Assembly (NCBI RefSeq): GCF_000733725.1
Contig: NZ_JMQM01000003.1
Coordinates: forward strand, 186,001-250,000
Source of the DNA: Nitratireductor basaltis
GTDB lineage: Bacteria; Pseudomonadota; Alphaproteobacteria; Rhizobiales; Rhizobiaceae
DNA length: 64,000 bases
Reading direction: 5' to 3'
Position numbers and translations under genes: made by a program. The number at the start of each line of letters is the position of its first letter. Position 1 is the stretch's first letter. The notes beneath the pieces were generated by a model that had not been told where the DNA came from, did no database searches, and saw nothing but the letters and a program-made list of their open reading frames with translations. This document shows positions 25,975-34,611 of the stretch, piece after piece.

Positions 25975-26670
25975 TCAGATCGCGCTGAAGCCGTGGGAGG
26001 CGATGAGCTCGATCATGAGCTCCTTGGCCTTTATCCGATGCTGGCGGTGGATTTCGCGGGCCTCGTCGGCCTTGCCGGCGGCAATGGCTTCCACCAGAGC
26101 GCGGTGGTCGGCGTTGGATTTGTGCGGAGCAGGGCGGATATAGAGCGTCAGCAGGCGGGCGCGATGCACCTGGTCGGAATAGGTTGAAACGATGCTTTCG
26201 AGCCGCCTGTTGCCGGCAAGCTGGATCAGGCGGCGGTGGAAGCGGTCATCCACCTGCGCCCAGAGCTGGCGGTCATCACGCCCAAGCGCCTTCTCCATAT
26301 CATCGATATGGCTGCGCAACTCGTCGAGCTCATCTTCGCTCAGACCCTTTAGGGCCAGGTCATGCGCGGCAAGCGATTCAAGCTCGGTGAGGATCGAATA
26401 GATCTCTTCCATGTCCTTGGGCGAGATCGGCAGAATGCGGATGCCGCGGCGCGGGCGCACTTCCACAAGCCCCTGACCTTCAAGAATGATGGCTGCTTCA
26501 CGCACGGGCGTACGCGACATGCCAAGCATTTCGGCCAGTTCCGCCTCCAGATGGTTGGAGCCGGGCAGGAGCTTGTTCGAGATCACCATCTCACGCAGAA
26601 GCATCACCGCACGCTGTGTCTGCGATTGCGGCTTGTTCTCCGGTGTTGTGGTCGAAAGCGTCTCGCCCAT
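25975..26670 (-). CDS. GntR-family (FCD) transcriptional regulator
   Basis: 231 residues from the ATG at 26670. Winged helix near residues 20-80 (LEAELAEMLGMSRTPVREAAIIL, wing RPRRGIRILPI). The FCD domain shows VDDRFHRRLIQLAG and NADHRALVEAIAAG, the usual metal/carboxylate-binding positions. It is third in an operon behind the isopropylmalate-dehydrogenase-like and Gfo/Idh genes, and is likely to control that operon plus the divergent second TTT system. The longer upstream frame runs into the Gfo/Idh gene and is not part of it. Confidence 0.92.
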   Translation of the reverse strand: MGETLSTTTPENKPQSQTQRAVMLLREMVISNKLLPGSNHLEAELAEMLGMSRTPVREAAIILEGQGLVEVRPRRGIRILPISPKDMEEIYSILTELESLAAHDLALKGLSEDELDELRSHIDDMEKALGRDDRQLWAQVDDRFHRRLIQLAGNRRLESIVSTYSDQVHRARLLTLYIRPAPHKSNADHRALVEAIAAGKADEAREIHRQHRIKAKELMIELIASHGFSAI

Positions 26671-26683
26671 GAAGCCTGAAACC

Positions 26684-27715
26684 CTATTTCGGCCCAAGCG
26701 ATACCATGCTGCCCGTCTCGGCGGAATGGTAGATGGCGTTTTCGATCTGGATATTGCGCAGATAGGAAGCGGCATCATTCTCGATGGCGCTGCCGTTGAG
26801 CAGATGATCGCTAACATGCTGCTGCAGGAAATAGACGCAGTCACCGCCAAAACGGCTTTTGTCGAATTCGAGCGGGATTTCTTGCCATTCCTTCGCACCG
26901 CGCCTGCGTGAGGTGAGCCTGCCGAAACCGTCGAGCGCGATCGTGCCTTCGCTGCCTTCAACGAGGCATTCGCCCATGGTCAGGCGCGGATTGTCGGCCG
27001 CGTGATCGGCAAGGCGGTTTCCATCGAAGAGCGCGCGCCTTCCGTCGCCGAAACGGTAGATGAAATAGCCGGCGTCTTCGCCGGCAATCACCGAATTGAG
27101 CTTGCGCAGATCGGCGAACACATCCTCCGGCTCGCCCAACAGGAATCGGAAAGTGTCGATCCAGTGCACCGCGGTCTCGTGCACCAGGAAGCGCTCCATC
27201 TTCTGGAAATAGGGCTGTCGTGACAAATAGGCTTCCGCTCCCTGTCCGTCGCCGGGGCGCAGACGGAAGGTCACCTGATAGAGCTGCCCGATGCGCCCGT
27301 TCTCGATCTCGCGGCGCATGACGCGGTACCAGGGCTGGAAGCGGAAATTCTCGTGGATCACGAGCAGCTTGCCAGCCTTCCGCGCTTCGTCGGTAACAGC
27401 TTCGGCTTCCTCAAGCGAGGTGCAAAAGGGCTTCTGGCAGATGATCGCTCGTGCGTCGGTGCGAAGCGCCTGACGTACCAGTTCAGCATGGGCGACGGGC
27501 GGAGCAGCGATGTCGATGATGTCGAATCCGCCCTCCTCGGGCAGGCGCTCCGCCACAACTGCCTGCCTTGCCCCATGTTCCGTCAAAAGGTTTTCAGCCT
27601 TGCGCCGGTCAAGATCGATAAGCGCCTTGAGTGCGACGTCCGGATTGCGCTGCCAGGCTTCAACATGGAAGCCGGCAAAATAGCCTGCACCTATGACGGC
27701 AACCGAAAGCGTCAT
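26684..27715 (-). CDS. Gfo/Idh/MocA-family oxidoreductase
   Basis: 343 residues, Rossmann start SVAVIGAGYFAGFHVEAW, catalytic-lysine motif QKPFCTSLEEAEAV, and a C-terminal alpha/beta domain with HETAVHWIDTFRFLLGE (HxxD substrate-binding pair). It is about 10 residues longer than, and clearly different from, the Gfo/Idh enzyme at 24951. It overlaps the upstream isopropylmalate-dehydrogenase-like gene by four bases, so the two oxidoreductases should work together on one acid or polyol imported by the divergent TTT system. Confidence 0.9.
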   Translation of the reverse strand: MTLSVAVIGAGYFAGFHVEAWQRNPDVALKALIDLDRRKAENLLTEHGARQAVVAERLPEEGGFDIIDIAAPPVAHAELVRQALRTDARAIICQKPFCTSLEEAEAVTDEARKAGKLLVIHENFRFQPWYRVMRREIENGRIGQLYQVTFRLRPGDGQGAEAYLSRQPYFQKMERFLVHETAVHWIDTFRFLLGEPEDVFADLRKLNSVIAGEDAGYFIYRFGDGRRALFDGNRLADHAADNPRLTMGECLVEGSEGTIALDGFGRLTSRRRGAKEWQEIPLEFDKSRFGGDCVYFLQQHVSDHLLNGSAIENDAASYLRNIQIENAIYHSAETGSMVSLGPK

Positions 27716-28866
27716 GCTGCGGCCTTGAGTCGACGGTTGAAGGCTTCCAGAACAGCACCCGCAACGGCTTCCGTATTGGCGCTGCCGCCGAGATCGGGCG
27801 TCATGATGCGGCCTTCGCCGATCACGTCATTGACGGCAGCCGTCACCCGTTCGGATGCATCGAGCATTTCCGCTACCCCATGCTCATGTCCAAGCCATTC
27901 CAGCATCATGGATGCAGAGAGGATCATGGCAAGCGGGTTTGCAAGACCCTTTCCGGCAATATCCGGCGCGCTGCCATGGCAGGGCTGGAAGACCGCACTG
28001 TCGAGGCCGATATCGGCGGATGGGGCAAGGCCGAGGCTGCCCATGATGCCAGCACCAAGGTCGGACAGGATGTCGCCGAACATGTTTTCCGTCACCATCA
28101 CGTCGAACATCTCGGGCCGCTGCACCATCCAGAGCGCCGTTGCGTCCACATAGGCCGTCTGCGCCTCGATGTCGGTATGCCGCTCGGCGACCTCGTGAAA
28201 GATCTTGCGGAAAAAGGCGAAGGCCTGGAAGACATTGGCCTTGTCCACGCAATGCACCTTTCCGGGGCCCTTGCCCGTCTCCTTGCGGCGACGCGCGAGA
28301 TTGAAGGCGAACTCGAAAAGCTTTTCCGACACCTCGCGCGTGATGACCAGCGTTTCTTCCGCCGACTGGTCACCATTCACGCGGCCCTTGCCGTGAGAGG
28401 CGAAGAGGCCTTCGGTGGATTCGCGGATGATGACGAAATCGAAGCCCTTCTTTTCAGCGACCTTCAGCGGCGAACCCTGGCCGGGGTGGATAAGCACCGG
28501 GCGGACGCCCGCAAAAAGGCCAAGCTCCATGCGCAACTCGATCTGGGGAGAAATCTCCGTGCCGTCGGGGTAGCGCACTTCCGGAAGGCCCATGGCCGAT
28601 AGAAGTATCGCATCTGATTTGCGGGCGATTTCCATCGATTCTTCAGGCAGGGATACACCGTAGTCACGATAATGACCCGCGCCTGCGGGTACCGATGTGA
28701 AATCGAGCCCGAAAGCGCCGCTTGCTGCGGCGACCTCGCTCAGCAGATCCACCGTCGGCGCCATGATTTCCGGCCCGATGCCATCGCCTTCGAACACGGC
28801 CACTGAAAATCGCGGCGGCGCGTTGCGCCCGTTGGTGCTGCCAGAAGGTGGGTTTGAAACACTCAT
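27712..28866 (-). CDS. Isocitrate/isopropylmalate dehydrogenase-family hydroxyacid dehydrogenase
   Basis: 384 residues. FSVAVFEGDGIGPEIM starts the fold; substrate region IELRMELGLFAGVRPV (RxxxxLxxxxRP) and RESTEGLFASHGKG mark the family; metal-binding aspartates lie in DVMVTENMFGDILSDLGAG; the cofactor segment is CHGSAPDIAGKGLANPLAMILS. The ESTEGLF segment differs from LeuB and Icd, placing it with tartrate-dehydrogenase-like or uncharacterised members. It would oxidise a 2-hydroxyacid, often with decarboxylation. An N-terminal 17-residue polar extension precedes the fold. Confidence 0.88.
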   Translation of the reverse strand: MSVSNPPSGSTNGRNAPPRFSVAVFEGDGIGPEIMAPTVDLLSEVAAASGAFGLDFTSVPAGAGHYRDYGVSLPEESMEIARKSDAILLSAMGLPEVRYPDGTEISPQIELRMELGLFAGVRPVLIHPGQGSPLKVAEKKGFDFVIIRESTEGLFASHGKGRVNGDQSAEETLVITREVSEKLFEFAFNLARRRKETGKGPGKVHCVDKANVFQAFAFFRKIFHEVAERHTDIEAQTAYVDATALWMVQRPEMFDVMVTENMFGDILSDLGAGIMGSLGLAPSADIGLDSAVFQPCHGSAPDIAGKGLANPLAMILSASMMLEWLGHEHGVAEMLDASERVTAAVNDVIGEGRIMTPDLGGSANTEAVAGAVLEAFNRRLKAAA

Positions 28867-28921
28867 CGATCGTCGTCCTCCGATTTCACCGCAGACTTAT
28901 CGGCAAACAATGTCGTTGACA

Positions 28922-28939
28922 ATGCATAAATTAATGCAT
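28922..28939. promoter_or_regulatory. Candidate GntR operator between divergent operons
   Basis: ATGCATAAATTAATGCAT holds two ATGCAT boxes with a six-base AT-only centre. A plus-strand TTGACA (28916-28921) abuts it, so bound regulator would cover the promoter of the second TTT operon. It lies between the 28866 and 29010 starts; the GntR at 25975 is the nearest regulator. Confidence 0.5.
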
Positions 28940-29009
28940 ACGCAATTTATGACCTTGTGATGTGGCTGACGCCGCGCAAGTGTTGAACGCAATCTCGGGA
29001 GGAACCGAA

Positions 29010-30020
29010 ATGAAGCTCGGACTTGGAACTTGGGGTGCGCTTGCAGCCCTTTCGGCTGCCGTCATGGCTGCACCTGCGCAGGCGCAGGAATATCCCTATC
29101 GCGACATCACGACCGTCGTTGTCTGGGGTGCAGGCGGGGGTACCGATTCCATCAACCGCATGATCATGGCGGAGATGGAAAAGGAGCTGCCGGTCAATAT
29201 CACGGTCACCAACACCACCGGCGGCGTCGCCGGCTCAAACGGCATGACCTATGTGCTGAACCAGCCTGCTGATGGCTACACGCTTGCAGGCATTTCCGAA
29301 TCCAACGTAACCGCTGCCGTGCAGGGCGGCTGGGACAAGAAGTTCGATGTCTGGCATCCCTTCATCGTCGGTGGCTCGCCGGATCTGATATCGGTGACGG
29401 CAGATTCCGAATATGAGAGCCTGGAAGCGCTGATCGAAGCCGCGAAGAAGGAGCCGGGTTCGGTTACTGCAGCGGCTTCCGGTGCCGGCTCGATCCACCA
29501 CCTGAACCTGCTTGCGCTGGAGAATGGCACCGGTGCCAAGTTCAAATTCGTGCCCTACGGTGGCTCAGGTCCTGCACAGGAAGCAGCCGTTGCCGGTGAA
29601 GTGGACGTAATCGTTACTTCGCTTGCCGAGCAGCAGGGCCTCATCAAGGGTGGCCAGCTGAAGCCGCTCGCGATGCTTGTTCCTGAAAAGGGTGATATTG
29701 ACGGCACGGAGATCCCGTCCGCCTTCGACAGCTATTCGGACCTTTCCAAGTATCTTCCGCTGAAGCAGGCCATCGGCTTTGCGGTTCTGGCCGATGCGCC
29801 GGATGAGGCCAAGAAGGTGCTTGAGGAAGCCTTTGCCAAGGCCATGCAGTCGGAAAAGGTGAAGGAGTGGGCCGCGTCGAACTATTACGACCTGTCCGGC
29901 CTTGCAGGTGCGGAAGCTTCCGAGCAGTTCGCCAAGCTTGAAAGCAACTTCGCCTGGACACTGAAGGAGCTGGACTCTGCCGCAGTCGATCCAGCCGAAC
30001 TGGGTATTCCCAAGCCTTGA
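29010..30020 (+). CDS. TTT-family periplasmic substrate-binding protein (TctC/Bug), second system
   Basis: 336 residues from the ATG at 29010, preceded by GGGAGGAA. Signal peptide MKLGLGTWGALAALSAAVMAAPAQA, then YPYRDITTVVVWGAGGGTDSINR with the family GGGTD loop. It shares only the fold with the first TTT binding protein (11235), so a different acid is expected. First gene of its TTT operon; a stem-loop follows the stop. Confidence 0.9.
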   Translation: MKLGLGTWGALAALSAAVMAAPAQAQEYPYRDITTVVVWGAGGGTDSINRMIMAEMEKELPVNITVTNTTGGVAGSNGMTYVLNQPADGYTLAGISESNVTAAVQGGWDKKFDVWHPFIVGGSPDLISVTADSEYESLEALIEAAKKEPGSVTAAASGAGSIHHLNLLALENGTGAKFKFVPYGGSGPAQEAAVAGEVDVIVTSLAEQQGLIKGGQLKPLAMLVPEKGDIDGTEIPSAFDSYSDLSKYLPLKQAIGFAVLADAPDEAKKVLEEAFAKAMQSEKVKEWAASNYYDLSGLAGAEASEQFAKLESNFAWTLKELDSAAVDPAELGIPKP

Positions 30021-30042
30021 CCGCCATGTGATGCGGGGGCGT

Positions 30043-30073
30043 CTGCACCGGGTGTTTGAAGCGCCCGGTGCAG
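30043..30073 (+). other. Intercistronic stem-loop after the second TTT binding-protein gene
   Basis: CTGCACCGGG pairs perfectly with CCCGGTGCAG around an 11-base loop, between the binding-protein stop and the TctB start. No T tract directly follows the stem. It probably protects the 3' end of the binding-protein message or limits read-through to the membrane genes. Confidence 0.75.
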
Positions 30074-30103
30074 TGATCTTTTGACAAGCAGAGGCGCTTG
30101 GTA

Positions 30104-30880
30104 ATGCAAGACAAGACGAGGCTGCGGCAGCAGGATTTCTGGACGGCTCTTGTGCTGATCGCGATCAGCATCTTCTTTCTCTACAAGACGAGCGAGATCC
30201 CGTTTTTCCGCGCCAATGCCGCAGGCGTTGAATCGGGCCAGTGGTACAATTCGGCGGCCCTTGTTCCCTATGGCATCTTCGCGGCCATACTTCTTCTGGG
30301 CCTGAGCCTTCTGCTCACCGCAATCCGCCAGGGCGGGGCGCCCAATGCGCTTCAGGTGCAGGCCGTGCGCGACTGGATGTTCTCGTCATCGGCTGGCCGC
30401 ATGGGAGCGGTGGCGCTGATCCTGCTTTGCTACATCTTCTGCCTGGTCCCGCGCGTAGACTTCATCATCGGCAGCGCGCTGGTCATTCTGGCATTGACCT
30501 ATGGCTTCCATGTTCAGCGTCCGCGCGCGACCTTCATCGCGCTTGTCGCGGTTCTCATTCCGTCGATCTACGCTCTGCTTTTCCACTTCCCGCAATCGGA
30601 ATGGAACACGCCGCATGATGACGACTGGCTGGCGCTGGCCGCCTTCTTCGTCCTCACAATCACCATGTTCATCGACATCCGCATGGCTGGCGAGAAACCG
30701 GATGGCTTCCTGAAAGCCGCACCGCTCGTGGCGCTTCTTGTGCCAGCCTTGCTGATCGTCGCCATGGCTTTCGGCTTCCGGCAGAACGTGCCGAACCGCA
30801 CCGGTCTCTTCTTCAAGCAGATCGAGTACCAGTATTACGTCAATGTCCGGCCCTGGCTTTCGGGGAAGAAGGGCGGCTGA
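30104..30880 (+). CDS. TTT-family small membrane subunit (TctB-like), long form
   Basis: 258 residues from the ATG at 30104 (an upstream TTG at 30098 is possible). An N-terminal TctB-like part (DFWTALVLIAISIFFLYKTSEIPF, then WYNSAALVPYGIFAAILL) is followed by more hydrophobic segments than the usual four, and an 80-residue tail ending in NVRPWLSGKKGG. It is about 80 residues longer than the TctB at 12204. Two bases separate it from the TctA gene. Confidence 0.8.
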   Translation: MQDKTRLRQQDFWTALVLIAISIFFLYKTSEIPFFRANAAGVESGQWYNSAALVPYGIFAAILLLGLSLLLTAIRQGGAPNALQVQAVRDWMFSSSAGRMGAVALILLCYIFCLVPRVDFIIGSALVILALTYGFHVQRPRATFIALVAVLIPSIYALLFHFPQSEWNTPHDDDWLALAAFFVLTITMFIDIRMAGEKPDGFLKAAPLVALLVPALLIVAMAFGFRQNVPNRTGLFFKQIEYQYYVNVRPWLSGKKGG

Positions 30881-30882
30881 TC

Positions 30883-32430
30883 ATGTTCGAATTCCTCCTG
30901 TCCCAGTTCGCAAGCTTCGGCATGATCTTCGCCGAACTCGCGCTTGATCCGGTCACCTATCTCTATCTCGTCGGCTCGGTCGCGCTTGGTATCATTTTCG
31001 GCGCACTACCGGGCCTCACAGCCACGCTCGCGGTCACCATCCTGACCGGTTTTTTCGGCAACAAGTTTCCGGTCGAGCAATCGCTTATCGCGCTCATTGG
31101 CGCCTATGTCGGTGCGATCTATGGCGGCTCCTATCCATCAATCCTGTTGAACATTCCCGGCACCGCCGCGTCTGCCGCAACCGCGATGGATGGCCATCCG
31201 CTTGCCAGGCAGGGCAGGGGCGGCGAAGCGCTCGGCATGACGACCACGGCCTCTTTCATCGGGACCATGATCGGCACTTTTTGCCTTCTGATCTTCGTCT
31301 GGGTGCTGATGGCGGTATCCAAGCAGATTGCGTCGCCCGAAAAGGCGCTGCTCGCCCTGTTTGGCATTCTCGTGTCCGGCACACTGATGAGCTCCGATCT
31401 CGTGGTGAAGGGCTGGATCGCGGGGCTTATCGGACTGGCAATGGCGATGGTCGGACTTGACCCTATCCTGTCTGAGCAGCGCTACACCTTCGGCTGGTCC
31501 TATCTGCTCTCCGGCTTCATGGTCGTTCCGGTCCTGATGGGCGCATTTGCCATTCCGCAGATCCTTTACGGCCTGCGTGAAGGTGCACAGGCAGCGAACC
31601 CCATCCAGATCGGGCGCATAGTGCCAAGTTTCGGCAAGATCCGGAAATACCTCCCCACCATCACACGTTCCGGCGCAATTGGCGTTGGCATCGGCTCGCT
31701 GCCCGGCGTTGGTGAGGATGTCTCCGGCTGGGTATCCTATGGCGTGGGTAAAAGCTTTTCCAAGGAACCGGAGAAGTTCGGCAAGGGTTCGCTTGAGGGA
31801 TTGCTCTCTTCGGAGACGGCGAACAATGCCTGTATCGGTGGTGCGCTTATTCCGCTTCTCGTGCTCGGCATTCCCGGCTCACCGCCGGCAGCCGCATTGC
31901 TTGGCGCGCTGATGATCAACAATGTGACGCCGGGGCCGACCATCGACCCGATGCTCATCATTCGCATCGTTGCCATTCTGGTGCTGGCCTCCTTCACCAT
32001 GTTCGTGCTTGGCCTCTTCATGGCGCGGGTATTCATCACCGTTCTGCGCCTGCCTCAGACGATCTTTCTGCCTATCGTCATGGTGCTCACCACGATTGGC
32101 TCCTTTTCGGTCGGCGGCGGGGTCAACGACCTCTTCCTGATGGTCGTTGTCGGCCTTGTCTCCTTCGCGCTGATCCGCATGGAATATCCGATTGCACCGC
32201 TTGTGATCGGCGTGATCCTCGGCGGGCTCTTCGACGAGACCTTCCGGCGCTCGCTTCTGGTCTCTGACGGTGATCTGAGCACTTTCATAACGCGTCCGGG
32301 TGCGGCCATACTGGTCGTCCTGAACCTGCTTCTGATCCTGTCGCAGATCCCCGCCGTGAAGCGCGCGGCAAGCCGTTTTTTCAGGCGGAAAGCACCCGCA
32401 GTCCTGCCTGCCAACAATGAGAGTGCCTGA
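30883..32430 (+). CDS. TTT-family large permease (TctA), second system
   Basis: 515 residues with about twelve hydrophobic segments. Hallmarks: GIIFGALPGLTATLAV, then SILLNIPGTAASAATAMDGHPLARQG, and the second-half copies GVGIGSLPGVGEDVSGWVSYG and VLGIPGSPPAAALLG. It forms the channel of the second TTT importer. The TGATG overlap with the following monooxygenase-fold gene suggests cotranslation. Confidence 0.95.
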   Translation: MFEFLLSQFASFGMIFAELALDPVTYLYLVGSVALGIIFGALPGLTATLAVTILTGFFGNKFPVEQSLIALIGAYVGAIYGGSYPSILLNIPGTAASAATAMDGHPLARQGRGGEALGMTTTASFIGTMIGTFCLLIFVWVLMAVSKQIASPEKALLALFGILVSGTLMSSDLVVKGWIAGLIGLAMAMVGLDPILSEQRYTFGWSYLLSGFMVVPVLMGAFAIPQILYGLREGAQAANPIQIGRIVPSFGKIRKYLPTITRSGAIGVGIGSLPGVGEDVSGWVSYGVGKSFSKEPEKFGKGSLEGLLSSETANNACIGGALIPLLVLGIPGSPPAAALLGALMINNVTPGPTIDPMLIIRIVAILVLASFTMFVLGLFMARVFITVLRLPQTIFLPIVMVLTTIGSFSVGGGVNDLFLMVVVGLVSFALIRMEYPIAPLVIGVILGGLFDETFRRSLLVSDGDLSTFITRPGAAILVVLNLLLILSQIPAVKRAASRFFRRKAPAVLPANNESA

Positions 32431-32717
32431 TGTATTGTGTCGCCGTCACCTTCCGCCTTCACGCAGAGAATTTTTCGGCGTTCGAAAAGCGCGTGGTCCA
32501 GCAGGCCAGGGATTCGCTTGAGAAGGAACCCGGCTGCTCCGTCTTTGATGTATGGACGGATGCAGAGCGCCCGAACGAGGTATTCCTCTACGAGATCTAT
32601 GACGACCGGGCAGCCTTCGACGCGCATCTGGCGAGCAAGCATTTCAAGTCATTCGATGCGGAGGTCGCGGACTGGGTTGCGGACAAGAAGGTACTGACCT
32701 GGAGCGCGAAGGCATGA
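32430..32717 (+). CDS. Antibiotic-biosynthesis-monooxygenase (ABM) fold protein
   Basis: 95 residues: MYCVAVTFRLHAENFSAFEKRVVQQARDSLEKEPGCSVFDVWTD, with the conserved E-x-G-C segment and the later FLYEIYDDRAAFDAHLASKHF. This is a dimeric ferredoxin-like fold found in YgiN-type quinol monooxygenases, LsrG isomerases and others; the reaction cannot be named from sequence. It is cotranslated with the TTT permease and overlaps the aldo/keto reductase gene by four bases, so it probably acts on the imported compound or on a reactive intermediate. Confidence 0.85.
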   Translation: MYCVAVTFRLHAENFSAFEKRVVQQARDSLEKEPGCSVFDVWTDAERPNEVFLYEIYDDRAAFDAHLASKHFKSFDAEVADWVADKKVLTWSAKA

Positions 32718-33730
32718 TGCTCCCGCGCAACGAACTGGCTCCGAAGGGCCCGGAAGTGTCACGCCTGTGCCTTGGCACGATGATGTTCGGCGATCAGGCA
32801 GACGAAGCCGCCTCTGCCGCCATACTGAATCGCTACCTGGAGGCGGGTGGCAACTTCATTGATACCGCTGACTCCTATGCGGGTACGCGTTCAGAGTCGA
32901 TTCTGGGCAGGCTGCTTGCCGGTCGCGATCAGAACGTGGTTCTCGCCACGAAATGCGGCAACCCCCTTCCCGGTGTGGAAGGCAGTGGAGGTCTCTCACC
33001 GGAATGGATCAGCCGCGCGGCAGAACTTTCACGCGAAAGGCTGCAATGCGAGGTGATCGACCTCTATTATCTCCATCACGACGACAACCTTACGCCACTC
33101 GATGAAGTAATGGGTGCCATTGGTGCGCTACTGGAGCGAGGGATCATCCGCTTCTGGGGTGTTTCCAATTTCCGGCCATGGAAGATCGTGGAGATGGTGC
33201 GGCTGGCTGATCGTGCCGGCATTGCCCGTCCTGTTGCCGCGCAGCCCTATTACCACATGCTCAATCGCATGGCGGAAGCCGACTACCTTCCCGCATGCCA
33301 GCATTTCGGCATCGGGGTGGTGCCCTATTCGCCGCTCGCCCGTGGTGTGCTGACCGGCAAATACCGTGCCGGCACGCCCGAAGGCTCGCGCGCGGCCCGC
33401 GGCGACAAGCGCATGCTTGAGACCGAGTTTCATCCGGCCACGCTTGAACTTGCCGCAAGGGCAGCAGATCATGCCGATACCAAAGGCCGGACCCCGGCGC
33501 ATCTGGCACTTCAATGGGTGCTCGCCAATTCCGCCGTCAAAAGCGTGCTGATCGGTCCCCGCACGCTGGAGCAACTTGAAGCCTATCTGGGCGCGGTGAA
33601 CGCGCCCTATGATGCCGACGACGAGGCCTTTCTTAGCGCGCTCTGTTCGCCGGGCACCACGCCCGTGCCGAACTATTGGGACCCGCGTGCACCGCTTTAC
33701 GGGCGCAAGGTTTCATTTCCGGGGGAATGA
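32714..33730 (+). CDS. Aldo/keto reductase
   Basis: 338 residues, single TIM barrel. The catalytic tetrad is visible: D50 (NFIDTAD), Y55, K80 (LATKCG) and H121 (YYLHHDDN). The C-terminal PHxxLGxxxL-type cofactor region reads KSVLIGPRTLEQLEAYLGAV, giving NADPH preference by family. It reduces or oxidises a sugar-like carbonyl; context suggests the substrate of the second TTT system. Two bases separate it from the next gene's start. Confidence 0.92.
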   Translation: MMLPRNELAPKGPEVSRLCLGTMMFGDQADEAASAAILNRYLEAGGNFIDTADSYAGTRSESILGRLLAGRDQNVVLATKCGNPLPGVEGSGGLSPEWISRAAELSRERLQCEVIDLYYLHHDDNLTPLDEVMGAIGALLERGIIRFWGVSNFRPWKIVEMVRLADRAGIARPVAAQPYYHMLNRMAEADYLPACQHFGIGVVPYSPLARGVLTGKYRAGTPEGSRAARGDKRMLETEFHPATLELAARAADHADTKGRTPAHLALQWVLANSAVKSVLIGPRTLEQLEAYLGAVNAPYDADDEAFLSALCSPGTTPVPNYWDPRAPLYGRKVSFPGE

Positions 33731-33732
33731 GG

Positions 33733-34557
33733 ATGCACGACACATATCAAGTCTTTGCCCTGAAATATGCCGAGCGCAACACGCGCACCCGCGCGGACTC
33801 CTTCCTCTTCGACGATGACCATGCAAGCCCGCATGACATGGACTATTCCATCTGGGTCATCCGCAACGACGATCGCGTCATCGTTGTCGATACCGGCTAT
33901 GACGAGGTAGAAGCCAGGCGCAGGGGCCGGCCGATCCTGCAGTCACCGGCGAAGTGCCTTGCCGATTTCGGCATTGATCCGGCAAGTGTCGATACGGTTA
34001 TCATCACCCATCTGCACTACGACCATGCGGGATCGCTTGGCGACTTCCCCAATGCCCGCTTCCATCTGCAGGCTGCTGAGATGGCCTTCGCCACCGGTCC
34101 CTGCATGTGTCACGGCGTGCTACAGGCACCTTTCAGCGTTGAGCATGTGGTGGGTATGGTCCGCCATGTCTATTCGGGCCGGGTCGTTTTCCATGAGGGA
34201 AACAGCGAAGTTGCGCCGGGTATCGAAGTTCATGCGGTCGGTGGCCATTCTCGCGGACTGCAATGTGTGCGTGTGAAGACCGCGCGAGGGTGGCTCGTGC
34301 TGGCGTCCGACGCCTCGCATTACTACGAGAACTTCCTGCGCAAGAAGCTTTTCCCCATCGTGGAAAACAGCCAAGCCATGCTGGATGGTTTCGAGCTTCT
34401 GCCGCAGCTCGCGGGTGGCCCGTCGCTCATCATTCCCGGCCACGACCCGCTCGTGCGCAAGTTGTTCCCGCTCGTCGCTTCCAGCAACAAGCTGACCGTC
34501 AACCGGCTGGATGTCGAACCCGCAGCCGATTTCCTGCAGCAGACGGGGCAGGCTTAG
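33733..34557 (+). CDS. Metallo-beta-lactamase-fold hydrolase, AHL-lactonase-like
   Basis: 274 residues from the ATG at 33733, spaced correctly from GGGGGA. The zinc motif HxHxDH is at 93-98 (THLHYDHAG), with further ligands in VGGHSRG, SDASHYYEN and PGHDPLV. The N-terminal FALKYAERNTRTRADSFL is like the AiiA/AttM lactonase branch. Besides quorum-signal lactones such enzymes open sugar-acid lactones, which would suit this locus. Last gene of the second TTT operon, convergent with livF. Confidence 0.88.
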   Translation: MHDTYQVFALKYAERNTRTRADSFLFDDDHASPHDMDYSIWVIRNDDRVIVVDTGYDEVEARRRGRPILQSPAKCLADFGIDPASVDTVIITHLHYDHAGSLGDFPNARFHLQAAEMAFATGPCMCHGVLQAPFSVEHVVGMVRHVYSGRVVFHEGNSEVAPGIEVHAVGGHSRGLQCVRVKTARGWLVLASDASHYYENFLRKKLFPIVENSQAMLDGFELLPQLAGGPSLIIPGHDPLVRKLFPLVASSNKLTVNRLDVEPAADFLQQTGQA

Positions 34558-34611
34558 GCCTGATGCCTCGCCCCATGGGGAGAGGCAGGTTTGTCCGATA
34601 GCGTCTGGCGC

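Noticed and set aside
34564-34587. Hairpin TGCCTC...GAGGCA between the convergent lactonase-like and livF genes
   Set aside because: The stem is real but no T tract follows on either strand, so I do not list it as a terminator.
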